From Bradyrhizobium algeriense (lineage in GTDB: Bacteria; Pseudomonadota; Alphaproteobacteria; Rhizobiales; Xanthobacteraceae): a stretch of 64,000 bases of DNA. How positions within the stretch are numbered: the stretch's first letter is position 1; every line of letters starts with the position of its first letter. Below the pieces are notes generated by a model, which saw only the letters and a program-made list of their open reading frames with translations, was not told the DNA's origin and searched no databases. Below, piece after piece: positions 17,150 to 25,240 of this stretch. The position numbers and the translations under genes were made by a program. The DNA lies in the NCBI RefSeq assembly GCF_003062295.1, contig NZ_PYCN01000005.1, positions 62,001-126,000 of the forward strand, read 5' to 3'.

Positions 17150-17962
17150 TCAGATCTTGGCAAAGTCGCCGTGGCGGCCCTTGCCGGCTGCAAAGCGCGC
17201 GGCGCCGCTGGCGCCTTCCTTGAAGATGGCTTCGACGCCGTTGGTCCATTCCTGACGCAAGGCTTCGCGAACCGGCAAACCATACGTCTCGACCACGGAG
17301 CGCCGATCAGCCCGCACCGCCGCTTGCGGAAACCGCGCGATCTCACGCGCCATGGCTTCCGCCGCGGCGCGGGCGCCACCGCTCTCGACCACCTGCTCGC
17401 ACATGCCGATGCGCAGTGCTTCGTCCGCCGGCACCTTCCGCCCTGTCAAAATGATTTCCATCGCGCGGCCTTGGCCGACCAGCCGTGCCAGACGCACGCT
17501 GCCGCCGTCCAGCAGCGGGATTCCCCAGCGGCGGCAATAGACGCCGAAATAGGCGCTCTCGGCCATCACGCGGATATCGCACCACAGCGCGAGCTCCATG
17601 CCGCCGGCCACCGCCGGCCCCTCCACCGCGGCGATCACGGGCTTCGACAATTCCAGCCGCGTCGGTCCTAGCGGACCGCGCGGCGCAGGGTTAGCGCCGG
17701 TCGGGAACGCCAGGCCATCGGCGACATGGCGCTGAAAGGCCTCGCGATCGGACAGCGTGCTGGCAAATTTGAGATCCCAGCCGGCGCAGAATGCACCACC
17801 CTCGCCCCACAACACGGCGACGCTGGCGGAACCGTCGGCGTCGAATTCCCTGAAGGCCTGCGCCAGCGCGTCCGCGCTGGCGGGATCCATCGCGTTGCGC
17901 GCCTCTGCAAACCGGCTGTGGATGACGGTCCACACCGCGCCCTGCTTTTCGATCCGGACCAT
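17150..17962 (-). CDS. Enoyl-CoA hydratase/isomerase (crotonase) family protein
   Basis: 270 residues. Crotonase fold with GEGGAFCAGWDLKFAS and AAVEGPAVAGGMELALWCD forming the oxyanion hole. A segment AYFGVYCRRWGIPLLDGG follows, resembling crotonases often labelled 'crotonase/enoyl-CoA hydratase family' of unknown specificity. The ATG (complement 17960-17962) has GGGAG about eight bases upstream. It starts 13 bases after tetR. The paralogue downstream may act on a related CoA ester. Confidence 0.88.
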   Translation of the reverse strand: MVRIEKQGAVWTVIHSRFAEARNAMDPASADALAQAFREFDADGSASVAVLWGEGGAFCAGWDLKFASTLSDREAFQRHVADGLAFPTGANPAPRGPLGPTRLELSKPVIAAVEGPAVAGGMELALWCDIRVMAESAYFGVYCRRWGIPLLDGGSVRLARLVGQGRAMEIILTGRKVPADEALRIGMCEQVVESGGARAAAEAMAREIARFPQAAVRADRRSVVETYGLPVREALRQEWTNGVEAIFKEGASGAARFAAGKGRHGDFAKI

Positions 17963-17975
17963 TTCGCTTACTCCC

Positions 17976-18638
17976 TTACTGTCTTGATTTGCGTGCGGCC
18001 TTCGCGTTCTTCGGCGCCGCAGACGCAAGGCATTGCGCCAGCATCATGCGAAGCAGCGTTTGCGCGCCGGTTTGCAGAAAATCCAGCCGGCCCGCGATCT
18101 GCAGCACGAGCGCCCCGATCATCTGGCTGGTCAGCAGCGCCACCCACGGCCGAACCTCTGAAGGCTTGAGGCCGCGCACTTCGGTCAGCGGCACCGCGAT
18201 GCGTTCCAGCACCTTCCAAAGCGCCTGGTTGAGTTCCTCATCCGACGGCTTGCCGACGCCGAGCCGCTTGAGGCCGCGGAACGCATAGAGGCCCAGATTT
18301 ATCTCGAACCGGTGATCGAGGTAGTAGTTCAGGAAGGCGCCGCAGGCCGCCTCGACCTGCGCTTCCGGCGTCCGCGCTTTAGCCACGGCCTGGGCGACGC
18401 AGGCATCGAGCGCTGCCAGCGACTGATTCAGCAGTTCGGCATAGATCGCCTCCTTGCTGTCGAACAGCGGATAGATCGCGCCCGTCGTGCAGCCGGCGCG
18501 AACCGCGATGCCGCGCATGGTGGCCCCTTCGAGCCCCTGCTCGGCGAACTCGTCGCGCGCGGCGCGCAGCAGAAGCTCGCGCTTCGCCCCCTTCACGACG
18601 TCCGACCAGTCCTTTGCGGCGGTTGCGGGCTTGCTCAT
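17976..18638 (-). CDS. TetR-family transcriptional regulator
   Basis: 220 residues. The N-terminal DNA-binding domain (ELLLRAARDEFAEQGLEGATMRGIAVRAGCTTGAIYPLF in parts) has the TetR helix-turn-helix at about residues 40-60; the rest is a ligand and dimer domain. First gene of a minus-strand run with two crotonases, so it likely represses them in response to an acyl-CoA. A perfect inverted repeat, GATAACA-G-TGTTATC, abuts its own start codon, a likely autoregulatory operator. Confidence 0.9.
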   Translation of the reverse strand: MSKPATAAKDWSDVVKGAKRELLLRAARDEFAEQGLEGATMRGIAVRAGCTTGAIYPLFDSKEAIYAELLNQSLAALDACVAQAVAKARTPEAQVEAACGAFLNYYLDHRFEINLGLYAFRGLKRLGVGKPSDEELNQALWKVLERIAVPLTEVRGLKPSEVRPWVALLTSQMIGALVLQIAGRLDFLQTGAQTLLRMMLAQCLASAAPKNAKAARKSRQ

Positions 18639-18653
18639 GATAACAGTGTTATC
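18639..18653. promoter_or_regulatory. TetR operator candidate
   Basis: GATAACAGTGTTATC is a perfect 7-1-7 inverted repeat that touches the tetR ATG. A second, partial copy (AGTAACAGTGATT) lies about 28 bases further upstream. The position over the start codon suggests autorepression. Confidence 0.6.
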
Positions 18654-18759
18654 AAACCATTTGCTATGACGTCAATAGTAACAGTGATTTTTAAAGGCGC
18701 GCCAATATGGCGGCGCACATCAAGTCAACGCTCGATCGATTGCACGGGGCAAGGAGCGC

Positions 18760-18780
18760 GGACGACGCAGGGCGTCGTCC
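18760..18780. other. Strong hairpin in the tetR/methanethiol oxidase intergenic region
   Basis: A perfect 9-bp stem (GGACGACGC with GCGTCGTCC) around a 3-base loop, with no T-run on either side. It could be a structured leader of the plus-strand gene or a remnant of a repeat. The rest of the 366-base gap shows no gene. Confidence 0.4.
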
Positions 18781-19004
18781 TGCAAATAGTCGCGAGCGGA
18801 ATGGCGATGATCGAAGCCGTGCTAACGCGGCGCGGATCGGTCGCACCATCGTTATTTTCGCCTGCCGTATTGGGGTGTATGGTCGATTGCGCAAACCCCG
18901 GCCGGCGGCACTCGCGAGAGGAACTTAACGCGCCGGGCATTTCTTGCTGCTGCATGCCGCTGAGCCGTGTTGCTATTCATCGAGGCAAACAGGGAGGCAG
19001 TACG

Positions 19005-20405
19005 ATGAACATTCGGCCCGACCCCACGTTTCACGCTTCGCCAAAGCTTGCCATGGAAGCTCCGCCGGAGAGCTTCGCCTACACCGTGCTGCTCAGCCCG
19101 GACTCTTCAAAGCCGGACGCACTCGCAGTCATCGACGTCAATCCGAATTCCCAGAGCTACAGCCAGGTCGTTCACACCGTGACGATGCCGAACAAGGGCG
19201 ACGAGTTTCACCATTTCGGCTGGAACGCCTGCTCGTCGTCACTATCGCCGCTCACCGGACATGCCTTCCTCGAGCGTCGCTATCTCATCATCCCCGGCAT
19301 GCGGTCTTCCCGCATCTACATCGTCGATACGAAGCCGGATCCCACCAAGGCGGCGATCCACAAGATCATCGAGCCGGAGGAAATCTTCAAAAAGACCGGA
19401 TACTCGCGGCCCCACACCGTTCATTGCGGGCCGGAAGGCATTTACGTCTCTACGCTGGGCGGCGGTGGCAAGAACGGTACCGACGGACCGCCCGGCGTTT
19501 TCATCATGGATTGCGAGACATTCGAGGTGCTCGGACGGTGGGAGATCGATCGCGGCCCCCAGACAATGCACTATGATTTCTGGTGGAACCTGCCACGCGA
19601 CTACATGGTGACGAGCGAGTGGGGGTTGCCGCCGCAGTTCGAGAACGGAATCGTGCCGGAGGATCTGCTCTCGAACAAGTACGGTCACCATATTCACTTC
19701 TGGGATCTGCGGGCCCGGCGAAACGTGCAGACGATCGATCTCGGGGCCAATCATCAGATGGGGCTGGAAGTGCGTCCCGCGCATGATCCGGTTCGCGAGT
19801 ACGGCTTTCTGGGCGCCGTGGTCGACACCACAAATCTCGAAGGCTCGATCTGGACCTGGTGGCGCGAGGGCGGCAAGTTTCACGTCGAGAAGACGGCGAC
19901 GATCCCGCCCGAGGCAGCACCGAAGGAGCAATTGCCGCCGCTGCTGCAGGGCTTTGGCGCAGTGCCGCCGCTGGTGACGGACATCGACCTGTCCATGGAT
20001 GACAAATTCCTCTACGTCGCCTGCTGGGGCACCGGCGAGATGCGTCAATACGATGTCAGAGACCCGCGAAAGCCAAGGCTTGCCGGCTCGGTACACATTG
20101 GCGGCATCACGCGCCGCACGCCGCATCCGAACGGCAAGGCATTTGGAGGCGGTCCGCAGATGGTCGAGATCAGCCGCGACGGCAAGCGGGTGTACTGGAC
20201 CAACTCGCTGTACTCGACGTGGGACAACCAGTTCTATCCCGATGGTGTCCCGGGCGCCATGGTGATGGCCAATGCGAAGCCGGACGGTGGCCTCGAACTG
20301 GCTAGGGATTACTGGGTCAATTTCCCCGACGGATACCGGTCACACCAGGTTCGGCTCGACGGTGGTGACTGTTCGACGGATTCATTCTGCTATCCGTCGG
20401 TTTGA
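19005..20405 (+). CDS. Methanethiol oxidase / selenium-binding protein SBP56 family
   Basis: 466 residues, the full length of the SBP56 family (beta-propeller). Characteristic segments are DEFHHFGWNACSS, YSRPHTVHCGPEGIYVS, PQTMHYDFWWN and GGGPQMVEISRDGKRVYWTNSLYSTWDNQFYP; their histidines are the presumed copper ligands. In Hyphomicrobium this family oxidises methanethiol to formaldehyde, hydrogen sulfide and hydrogen peroxide. No signal peptide is visible, unlike the periplasmic MtoX, so location may differ. The ATG at 19005 has AGGGAGG upstream. It is coupled to the next gene through a TTGA overlap. Confidence 0.88.
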   Translation: MNIRPDPTFHASPKLAMEAPPESFAYTVLLSPDSSKPDALAVIDVNPNSQSYSQVVHTVTMPNKGDEFHHFGWNACSSSLSPLTGHAFLERRYLIIPGMRSSRIYIVDTKPDPTKAAIHKIIEPEEIFKKTGYSRPHTVHCGPEGIYVSTLGGGGKNGTDGPPGVFIMDCETFEVLGRWEIDRGPQTMHYDFWWNLPRDYMVTSEWGLPPQFENGIVPEDLLSNKYGHHIHFWDLRARRNVQTIDLGANHQMGLEVRPAHDPVREYGFLGAVVDTTNLEGSIWTWWREGGKFHVEKTATIPPEAAPKEQLPPLLQGFGAVPPLVTDIDLSMDDKFLYVACWGTGEMRQYDVRDPRKPRLAGSVHIGGITRRTPHPNGKAFGGGPQMVEISRDGKRVYWTNSLYSTWDNQFYPDGVPGAMVMANAKPDGGLELARDYWVNFPDGYRSHQVRLDGGDCSTDSFCYPSV

Positions 20406-21073
20406 AATTGAGTGCAGCCGACTGGACACCTGCCTGGCTCTGGCTGGCTGTCATCGCGAGCGGCCTCTACCATGGCGTCAACCCGGGCATGGGGTGGCCG
20501 CTCGCCGTTTCGGCCGGGTTGATGGAGAAGAGTCCGCGGGCGCTAGTGGCCGCGCTTTGGCCGCTCACGGCCGGCCATCTGCTCGCGATGCTGCTGGTGA
20601 TCCTGCCCTTCGCTCTGCTCGTTGCCGTCGTCGAATGGCAGCGCACGATACAGATCGGCGCCAGCCTCCTCGTCATCGCCTTCGGTCTTTATCGATTGGC
20701 CAACCGGCGCCATCCGAGAGTCCTGGCGCGGATATCGCCGGCGCAATTGGGGCTGTGGTCATTCGCCGTGGCGCTCGCCCATGGCGCCGCGCTGATGCTG
20801 GTGCCGATCTATCTCGGGCTCTGCCGGGAAGCCGAACTCGACAGCGGCCACCAGGCCGCCGGCACGCTCATCAACGCCAATCTCGGCATGGCCGTTCTGG
20901 TTGCCATTGTCCACGCCGCCGCGATGGTTGCCGCCGGCGGATGCTGCGCGTGGCTCGCCTACCGCTATCTCGGCCTCAAATTCATATCGCAGAGCTGGTT
21001 CAATCTGGATACGACCTGGGCCGTCAGCCTTATTTTGGTCGGCGCTATCGCACTGGCGCTCAATGTCGCCTAG
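20402..21073 (+). CDS. Polytopic membrane protein coupled to methanethiol oxidase
   Basis: 223 residues with about six hydrophobic segments (for example LWLAVIASGLYHGVNPG, LLAMLLVILPFALLVAVV, AVALAHGAALMLVPIYLGL). A TTG start overlaps the stop of the SBP56 gene, suggesting coupled translation. I do not recognise a named family; the GLYHGVNPGMGW and FAVALAHGAALM segments resemble HupE/UreJ- or RcnA-like metal-permease helices with conserved histidines, so copper or other metal delivery to the oxidase is possible but speculative. Confidence 0.7.
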   Translation: MKLSAADWTPAWLWLAVIASGLYHGVNPGMGWPLAVSAGLMEKSPRALVAALWPLTAGHLLAMLLVILPFALLVAVVEWQRTIQIGASLLVIAFGLYRLANRRHPRVLARISPAQLGLWSFAVALAHGAALMLVPIYLGLCREAELDSGHQAAGTLINANLGMAVLVAIVHAAAMVAAGGCCAWLAYRYLGLKFISQSWFNLDTTWAVSLILVGAIALALNVA

Positions 21074-21095
21074 CGCGGCAGCCGCGGCCGGCTAT

Positions 21096-21551
21096 TCAAC
21101 GCAGCTTGTCGAGTAACGCGATCAGTGTCTCGCGCTCCTTCGCATCGAGTGGCGCCAGCGTCTCCCGCGAGATCGCAAGCGCGTTCGGCGCGGCTTTTTC
21201 GACCAGTTGCTGGCCGGCACGGGTGAGACTCACCAGCAGGCGGCGGCCGTCCTCGGGGTCCGGGCTGGTCTCGGTCAAGCCGCGCGCGGTGAGGCGGTCG
21301 ATCACGCCCTTGATGGTCGCAACATCCATCGCCGTCAGCCGTCCGAGCAGGTTCTGCGAGCACGGTCCGGTCTCGGTCAGTTTTGCCAGCGCCGCCCATT
21401 GCGCCGACGTCAAGTTGATGCCGATCTCGCGGGCGAAGATGGTGGCGTGACGCTGCCAGACCTGGCGCAGGATGAAACCGATCTGCTCGTCGAGAATGTA
21501 AGACGGCCGCGCAGGCTTGACGGCTCGTTTCGGCGAAACACTCCTCCCCAT
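21096..21551 (-). CDS. MarR-family regulator, NicR/BpsR-like
   Basis: 151 residues. A MarR winged-helix domain runs from about residue 45 to 115 (SQNLLGRLTAMDVATIKGVIDRL, then the wing PDPEDGRRLLVSLT). The N-terminus YILDEQIGFILRQVWQRHATIFAREI resembles NicR of Pseudomonas putida and BpsR of Bordetella as I remember them; these repress nicotinate catabolic genes and release DNA on binding 6-hydroxynicotinate. It is the last gene of the reductase-transporter operon, 26 bases after livF, and is the best candidate to bind the TTCGTATACGAA palindromes. Identity to NicR was not computed. Confidence 0.85.
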   Translation of the reverse strand: MGRSVSPKRAVKPARPSYILDEQIGFILRQVWQRHATIFAREIGINLTSAQWAALAKLTETGPCSQNLLGRLTAMDVATIKGVIDRLTARGLTETSPDPEDGRRLLVSLTRAGQQLVEKAAPNALAISRETLAPLDAKERETLIALLDKLR

Positions 21552-21577
21552 TTTCCCGCCTCTTCCCTTGCTACCAG

Positions 21578-22282
21578 CTACAGCGACAGATGCGCGTCCC
21601 GGACGTCCGGCCGCGCGTCGAGTTCCGCCATCGTGCCGCCGAAGCAGATCTTGCCACGCTCGATAATGTAGGCGCGGTCGGAGATCAGCCGCGCGAAATG
21701 CAGATTCTGCTCCGAGACCACGATGCTGACGCCTTCTCGCTTCATCGCGAGGATGGCTTCGACCATCTGCTCGACGATTTTTGGCGACAGCCCTTCCGAC
21801 GGCTCGTCGAGCAGCACCAGCGACGGATTGCCCATCAGCGTCCGTGCGATGGTCAACATCTGCTGTTCGCCGCCGCTCATGCGTCCGCCCGGGCGGTTGC
21901 GCATTTCGCCGAGATTAGGAAACAGCGTGAACAATTTCTCGCGCGTCCACTGCGGCGCATTCGGCCGCTTCGGCTGGCGGCCGACTTCGAGGTTTTCCTC
22001 GACCGTCAGGTCGGTGAAAATGCGCCGCTCCTCCGGCACATAACCGAGCCCGCCGCGCACGATCGCATGCGTCGGCTCGCGCGAGACGTCCTTGCCTTCG
22101 AAGACAATCCGCCCCGAACGATTTTCGACCAGGCCAACGATGGAGCGGAACGTGGTCGACTTGCCGGCGCCGTTGCGCCCGAGCAGCGCCACCACCTCGC
22201 CCTCGCCGACTTCGAGCGCGATATCGAACAGGATATGCGCCGGGCCATAAAAACTGTTGAGATCGGCGACCTGCAGCTTCAT
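21578..22282 (-). CDS. ABC transporter ATPase, LivF type
   Basis: 234 residues, typical of LivF. Walker A is GRNGAGKST, signature MSGGEQQ, Walker B LVLLDEPSEGL, with an H-loop replaced by the family's SEQN (VSEQNLHFA). It supplies energy for the importer encoded upstream. Its ATG overlaps the LivG stop by four bases. In this operon the most likely cargo is nicotinate or a related pyridine carboxylate, not an amino acid (inference from context). Confidence 0.93.
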   Translation of the reverse strand: MKLQVADLNSFYGPAHILFDIALEVGEGEVVALLGRNGAGKSTTFRSIVGLVENRSGRIVFEGKDVSREPTHAIVRGGLGYVPEERRIFTDLTVEENLEVGRQPKRPNAPQWTREKLFTLFPNLGEMRNRPGGRMSGGEQQMLTIARTLMGNPSLVLLDEPSEGLSPKIVEQMVEAILAMKREGVSIVVSEQNLHFARLISDRAYIIERGKICFGGTMAELDARPDVRDAHLSL

Positions 22283-23070
22283 GCGCCGGCTCCCTCGCGG
22301 TGACGTGCGTCGTAGACCAGGCCTTCGCCGAGATAGATGGCGCGCACCTGCGGGTTGCCGCGGACTTGCTCGGGCGAACCTTCGGCGATCAGGCTGCCGC
22401 GGTTCAGCACCAGGATGCGATCGGCATGTTCGAACACCACGTCCATGTCGTGCTCGGTGAAGAGTACGCCGATCGATTTTTCGCGGGCGATGCGCGCGGT
22501 CAGCCGCATCAGTTCGATCCGCTCGCGCGGCGCCATGCCGGCGGTCGGTTCGTCCATCAGCAATAATTTCGGCTGGTTGGCGAGCGCGATGGCAAGCTCC
22601 AGCCGCTTCAGATCGCCATAGGCCAGCTCGCCGCACGGACGCCCGGCATAGGCGCCCATGCCGACGAGATCGAGCAGCCGGCCGGCCTCCTCGCGCGCGT
22701 AGCGTGCGGTCGAGCCCCAGAGATTGAACAATTGCCGTCCATACGACACCAGCGCGACCTGCACGTTCTCGCGCACGGTCATGGTCGGGAACGTCGCAGT
22801 GATCTGGAACGTACGCCCGACGCCGAGCCGCCAGATCGCGCGCGGCTTCCGGCCGACCGTCTCCTCGCCGAGCAGCGTGATCCGGCCGCTGTCCGGTGTG
22901 TTCTGCCCGTTGAGCATGTCGAAACACGTGCTCTTGCCGGCGCCGTTGGGGCCGATCAGCGCGAGGATTTCGCCCGCGCGCAGTTCGAACGAAACACTGC
23001 GCACGGCATGGACGCCGCCATAGGATTTGCTGAGGCCCTCGACCGACAGCAGTGTGGGGACCATGTTCAT
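22279..23070 (-). CDS. ABC transporter ATPase, LivG type
   Basis: 263 residues. Walker A GPNGAGKST, the LivG-specific VGRTFQI segment, the signature region LAYGDLKRLELA, Walker B LLLMDEPTAGM and H-loop TEHDMDVVF. LivG and LivF form the heterodimeric motor. The ATG at complement 23068-23070 overlaps the permease stop. The large hydrophilic linker after Walker A (RENVQVALVSYGRQLFNLWGS) is usual for LivG. Confidence 0.93.
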   Translation of the reverse strand: MNMVPTLLSVEGLSKSYGGVHAVRSVSFELRAGEILALIGPNGAGKSTCFDMLNGQNTPDSGRITLLGEETVGRKPRAIWRLGVGRTFQITATFPTMTVRENVQVALVSYGRQLFNLWGSTARYAREEAGRLLDLVGMGAYAGRPCGELAYGDLKRLELAIALANQPKLLLMDEPTAGMAPRERIELMRLTARIAREKSIGVLFTEHDMDVVFEHADRILVLNRGSLIAEGSPEQVRGNPQVRAIYLGEGLVYDARHREGAGA

Positions 23071-24956
23071 TCGGCAACCTCTACCCGGGAGGTGGCGAGC
23101 GCAGATTTCTTGTCGTCGGAGGATCGCCGGCGATTCCAGATCGCCTCCAGCGTGCCGACGATTCCCTTGGGGAACGCCACCACCATCAGCACGATGAAGC
23201 CACCCAGCACCAGCTTGGAGAGATCGGTCTGGCTGACCAGCCAGATGTTCGCCGCCTTGAACACGATGGCGCCGATGACCGCGCCGGAAACCGTCTCGAC
23301 GCCGCCGAGCAGCACCATGACCAGCGCGTCCACCGACAGCGAGATGCCGAGGCTGTCCGGAAAGACGCTTCCCTTCAGATAGGCGAACAGCGCGCCGCCG
23401 ATGCCTGCAACCGTCCCTGATATGACGAAGGCCGTCCATTGTACGCGTTTGCCGTTGATGCCGATCGCCTCGCTACGCAGCGGCGAGTCCCGTGTCGCGC
23501 GCAGCGCGAAACCAAATGGCGAGAATACGATCACCCGCAACACCGTCACCGCAAGCGCGGCGATCGCAAGCGACAGCCAGTAAAAACTGGCCGGGCCCGC
23601 GGCCCACTTGTCCGGCCAGACGCCCAAAATGCCGTTGTCGCCGCCGGTTACCGTGACCCACTGGAACGCGATCGACCAGACGATCTGCGCAAAGGCCAAT
23701 GTCAGCATCGCGAAATAGACGCCGGACAGTTGCACGGCGAAGAAGCCGAACACGGCTGCACCGAGCAGGCCCAGCAAGGGGCCCAGCAGTAGCGAGACGA
23801 TCATCGGCAGTCCCGCCGCCTTGGCGAGGAACGCAACGCCATAGGCGCCGAGCCCGAAATAGGCAGCGTGACCGAACGAGGCGAGCCCGCCGACCGACAT
23901 CAGGAAATGCAGGCTTGCGGCAAAGATCACGAAGATCGCAATCTCCGAGCCGACGGTCAGCGCGTAATTTCCTGCGAACAGCGGCAGCATGGCCGCAAGG
24001 ACCAGCGCGCCGATCGACATCAGCCGCTCGCCCGAGGTCAGCGGTCGCCACGGATTGACGGTCAGCCCCGGCGTGCGGCGTGCGGCGGCCTCCGGCTTGC
24101 CGAACAGGCCCCATGGCCGCACGATCAGCACGACCGCCATCACCAGGAATACCAGGATGATGGAGATTTTCGGGAATATGAGAATGCCGAAGGCGTTCAG
24201 TTCGGACACCAGCACGGCGGCGACGAAGGCGCCGATGATGCTGCCGAGCCCGCCGATCACCACCACCACGAACACGTCGACGATGATGCGCAGGTCCAGC
24301 GCGTGATGCACGGCATCGCGCGGAATCTGCAGCGCGCCGCCAAGCGCTGCGAGAAAGACGCCGAGTGCAAACACGCTGGTGAACAGCCATTTCTGATTGA
24401 CGCCGAGCGCCGCCACCATGTCGCGGTCCTGCGTTGCCGCGCGCACCAGCACGCCCCAGCGCGTGCGCTGGAACAACAACCAGAGCACGCCAAGCACGAC
24501 CGGACTGAGCCCGATCAGGAACAGGTCGTAGCTCGGGATATTCTGTCCGAAGAAATCGACCGCCCCCTTGAAGCCGGGCGCGCGGCGGCCGAGCAGATCG
24601 TCGGGTCCCCAGATCAGCACGACGATATCCTGCACCATCAAGGTCAGGCCGAAGGTCGCGAGTAACTGGAACAGTTCCGGCGCATGATAGATCCGCCGCA
24701 GCAGTACCATCTCGACCAGCACCCCGATAACGGCGACGACCAGCGCCGCGACGACGATGCCGCCCCAAAAACCGAGCGCGCCGGAGAAACGCTCGGTCAG
24801 CGTGAACGCCACATAGGCGCCGAGCATGTAGAACGCGCCATGGGCGAAATTCACGATCCGCGTCACGCCGAAGATAATCGACAGCCCCGACGCGACCAGA
24901 AACAGCGACGCCGCGCTGGCGAGACCGGTCAGGAACTGAACGAAGTAAAAAGCCAT
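23067..24956 (-). CDS. Fused LivH-LivM permease of a branched-chain-type ABC importer
   Basis: 629 residues joining two permeases in one chain. The first half (about 1-295) is LivH-like (GLSIIFGVTRIVNFAHGAFYMLGAY, VVVVIGGLGSIIGAF); the second (about 325-610) is LivM-like (GLASFGHAAYFGLGAYG, RATRDSPLRSEAIGI, VMVLLGGVETVSG). About 16 transmembrane helices in total. Start is the ATG just after the repeat-filled spacer behind the binding-protein gene. Fusions of this kind are known in alphaproteobacteria. With livK, livG and livF it forms a complete importer inside the nicotinate operon. Confidence 0.93.
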   Translation of the reverse strand: MAFYFVQFLTGLASAASLFLVASGLSIIFGVTRIVNFAHGAFYMLGAYVAFTLTERFSGALGFWGGIVVAALVVAVIGVLVEMVLLRRIYHAPELFQLLATFGLTLMVQDIVVLIWGPDDLLGRRAPGFKGAVDFFGQNIPSYDLFLIGLSPVVLGVLWLLFQRTRWGVLVRAATQDRDMVAALGVNQKWLFTSVFALGVFLAALGGALQIPRDAVHHALDLRIIVDVFVVVVIGGLGSIIGAFVAAVLVSELNAFGILIFPKISIILVFLVMAVVLIVRPWGLFGKPEAAARRTPGLTVNPWRPLTSGERLMSIGALVLAAMLPLFAGNYALTVGSEIAIFVIFAASLHFLMSVGGLASFGHAAYFGLGAYGVAFLAKAAGLPMIVSLLLGPLLGLLGAAVFGFFAVQLSGVYFAMLTLAFAQIVWSIAFQWVTVTGGDNGILGVWPDKWAAGPASFYWLSLAIAALAVTVLRVIVFSPFGFALRATRDSPLRSEAIGINGKRVQWTAFVISGTVAGIGGALFAYLKGSVFPDSLGISLSVDALVMVLLGGVETVSGAVIGAIVFKAANIWLVSQTDLSKLVLGGFIVLMVVAFPKGIVGTLEAIWNRRRSSDDKKSALATSRVEVAE

Positions 24957-24991
24957 GGGCGGTCCGGTTGGTGCAATCGTCAGAGCGGGCC

Positions 24992-25228
24992 CCTCATCCT
25001 TCGAGACGGCGCTTCGCGCCTCCTCAGGATGAGGTCTTTCTGTCTTACCTCGCCCCGCTTGCGGGGAGAGGTCGGATCGCCTCGGCGATGCGAAGCATCG
25101 TCCGGTGCGATCCGGGTGAGGGGGTACAGGTCTATCGACTTGCATAGGACTCGCGGAGAGAGCCCCTCACCCCAACCCTCTAAGAGCGAGCTTCGCTCGT
25201 CTCGACCCCGCGAAGGGCGGGGAGAGGG
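24992..25228. repeat. Cluster of dispersed palindromic repeats inside the operon
   Basis: Three inverted repeats in the 284-base gap between livK and livHM: 24992-25034 (CCTCATCCTTCGAGACGG to the mirrored CCTCAGGATGAGG), 25048-25071 (CCTCGCCCCGC / GCGGGGAGAGG) and about 25162-25228 (CCCTCACCCC to GGGGAGAGGG, with GAGCGAGCTTCGCTC inside). They look like the dispersed palindromes common in Bradyrhizobium-type genomes. Being between a binding-protein gene and its permease, they may stabilise the upstream mRNA and raise binding-protein levels. Confidence 0.75.
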
Positions 25229-25240
25229 AGAGAGAGAAGT

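Noticed and set aside
18312..20405. A 697-residue protein start far upstream of the SBP56 domain
   Set aside because: The extra N-terminal part overlaps the tetR gene on the other strand and is unlike any SBP56 protein; the ATG at 19005 has a strong ribosome-binding site and yields the family's normal length.
21578..23077. A single 499-residue frame covering livF and part of livG
   Set aside because: It joins the real livF to an out-of-frame part of livG. LivG has its own intact frame from 23070 to 22279 that overlaps livF by four bases.
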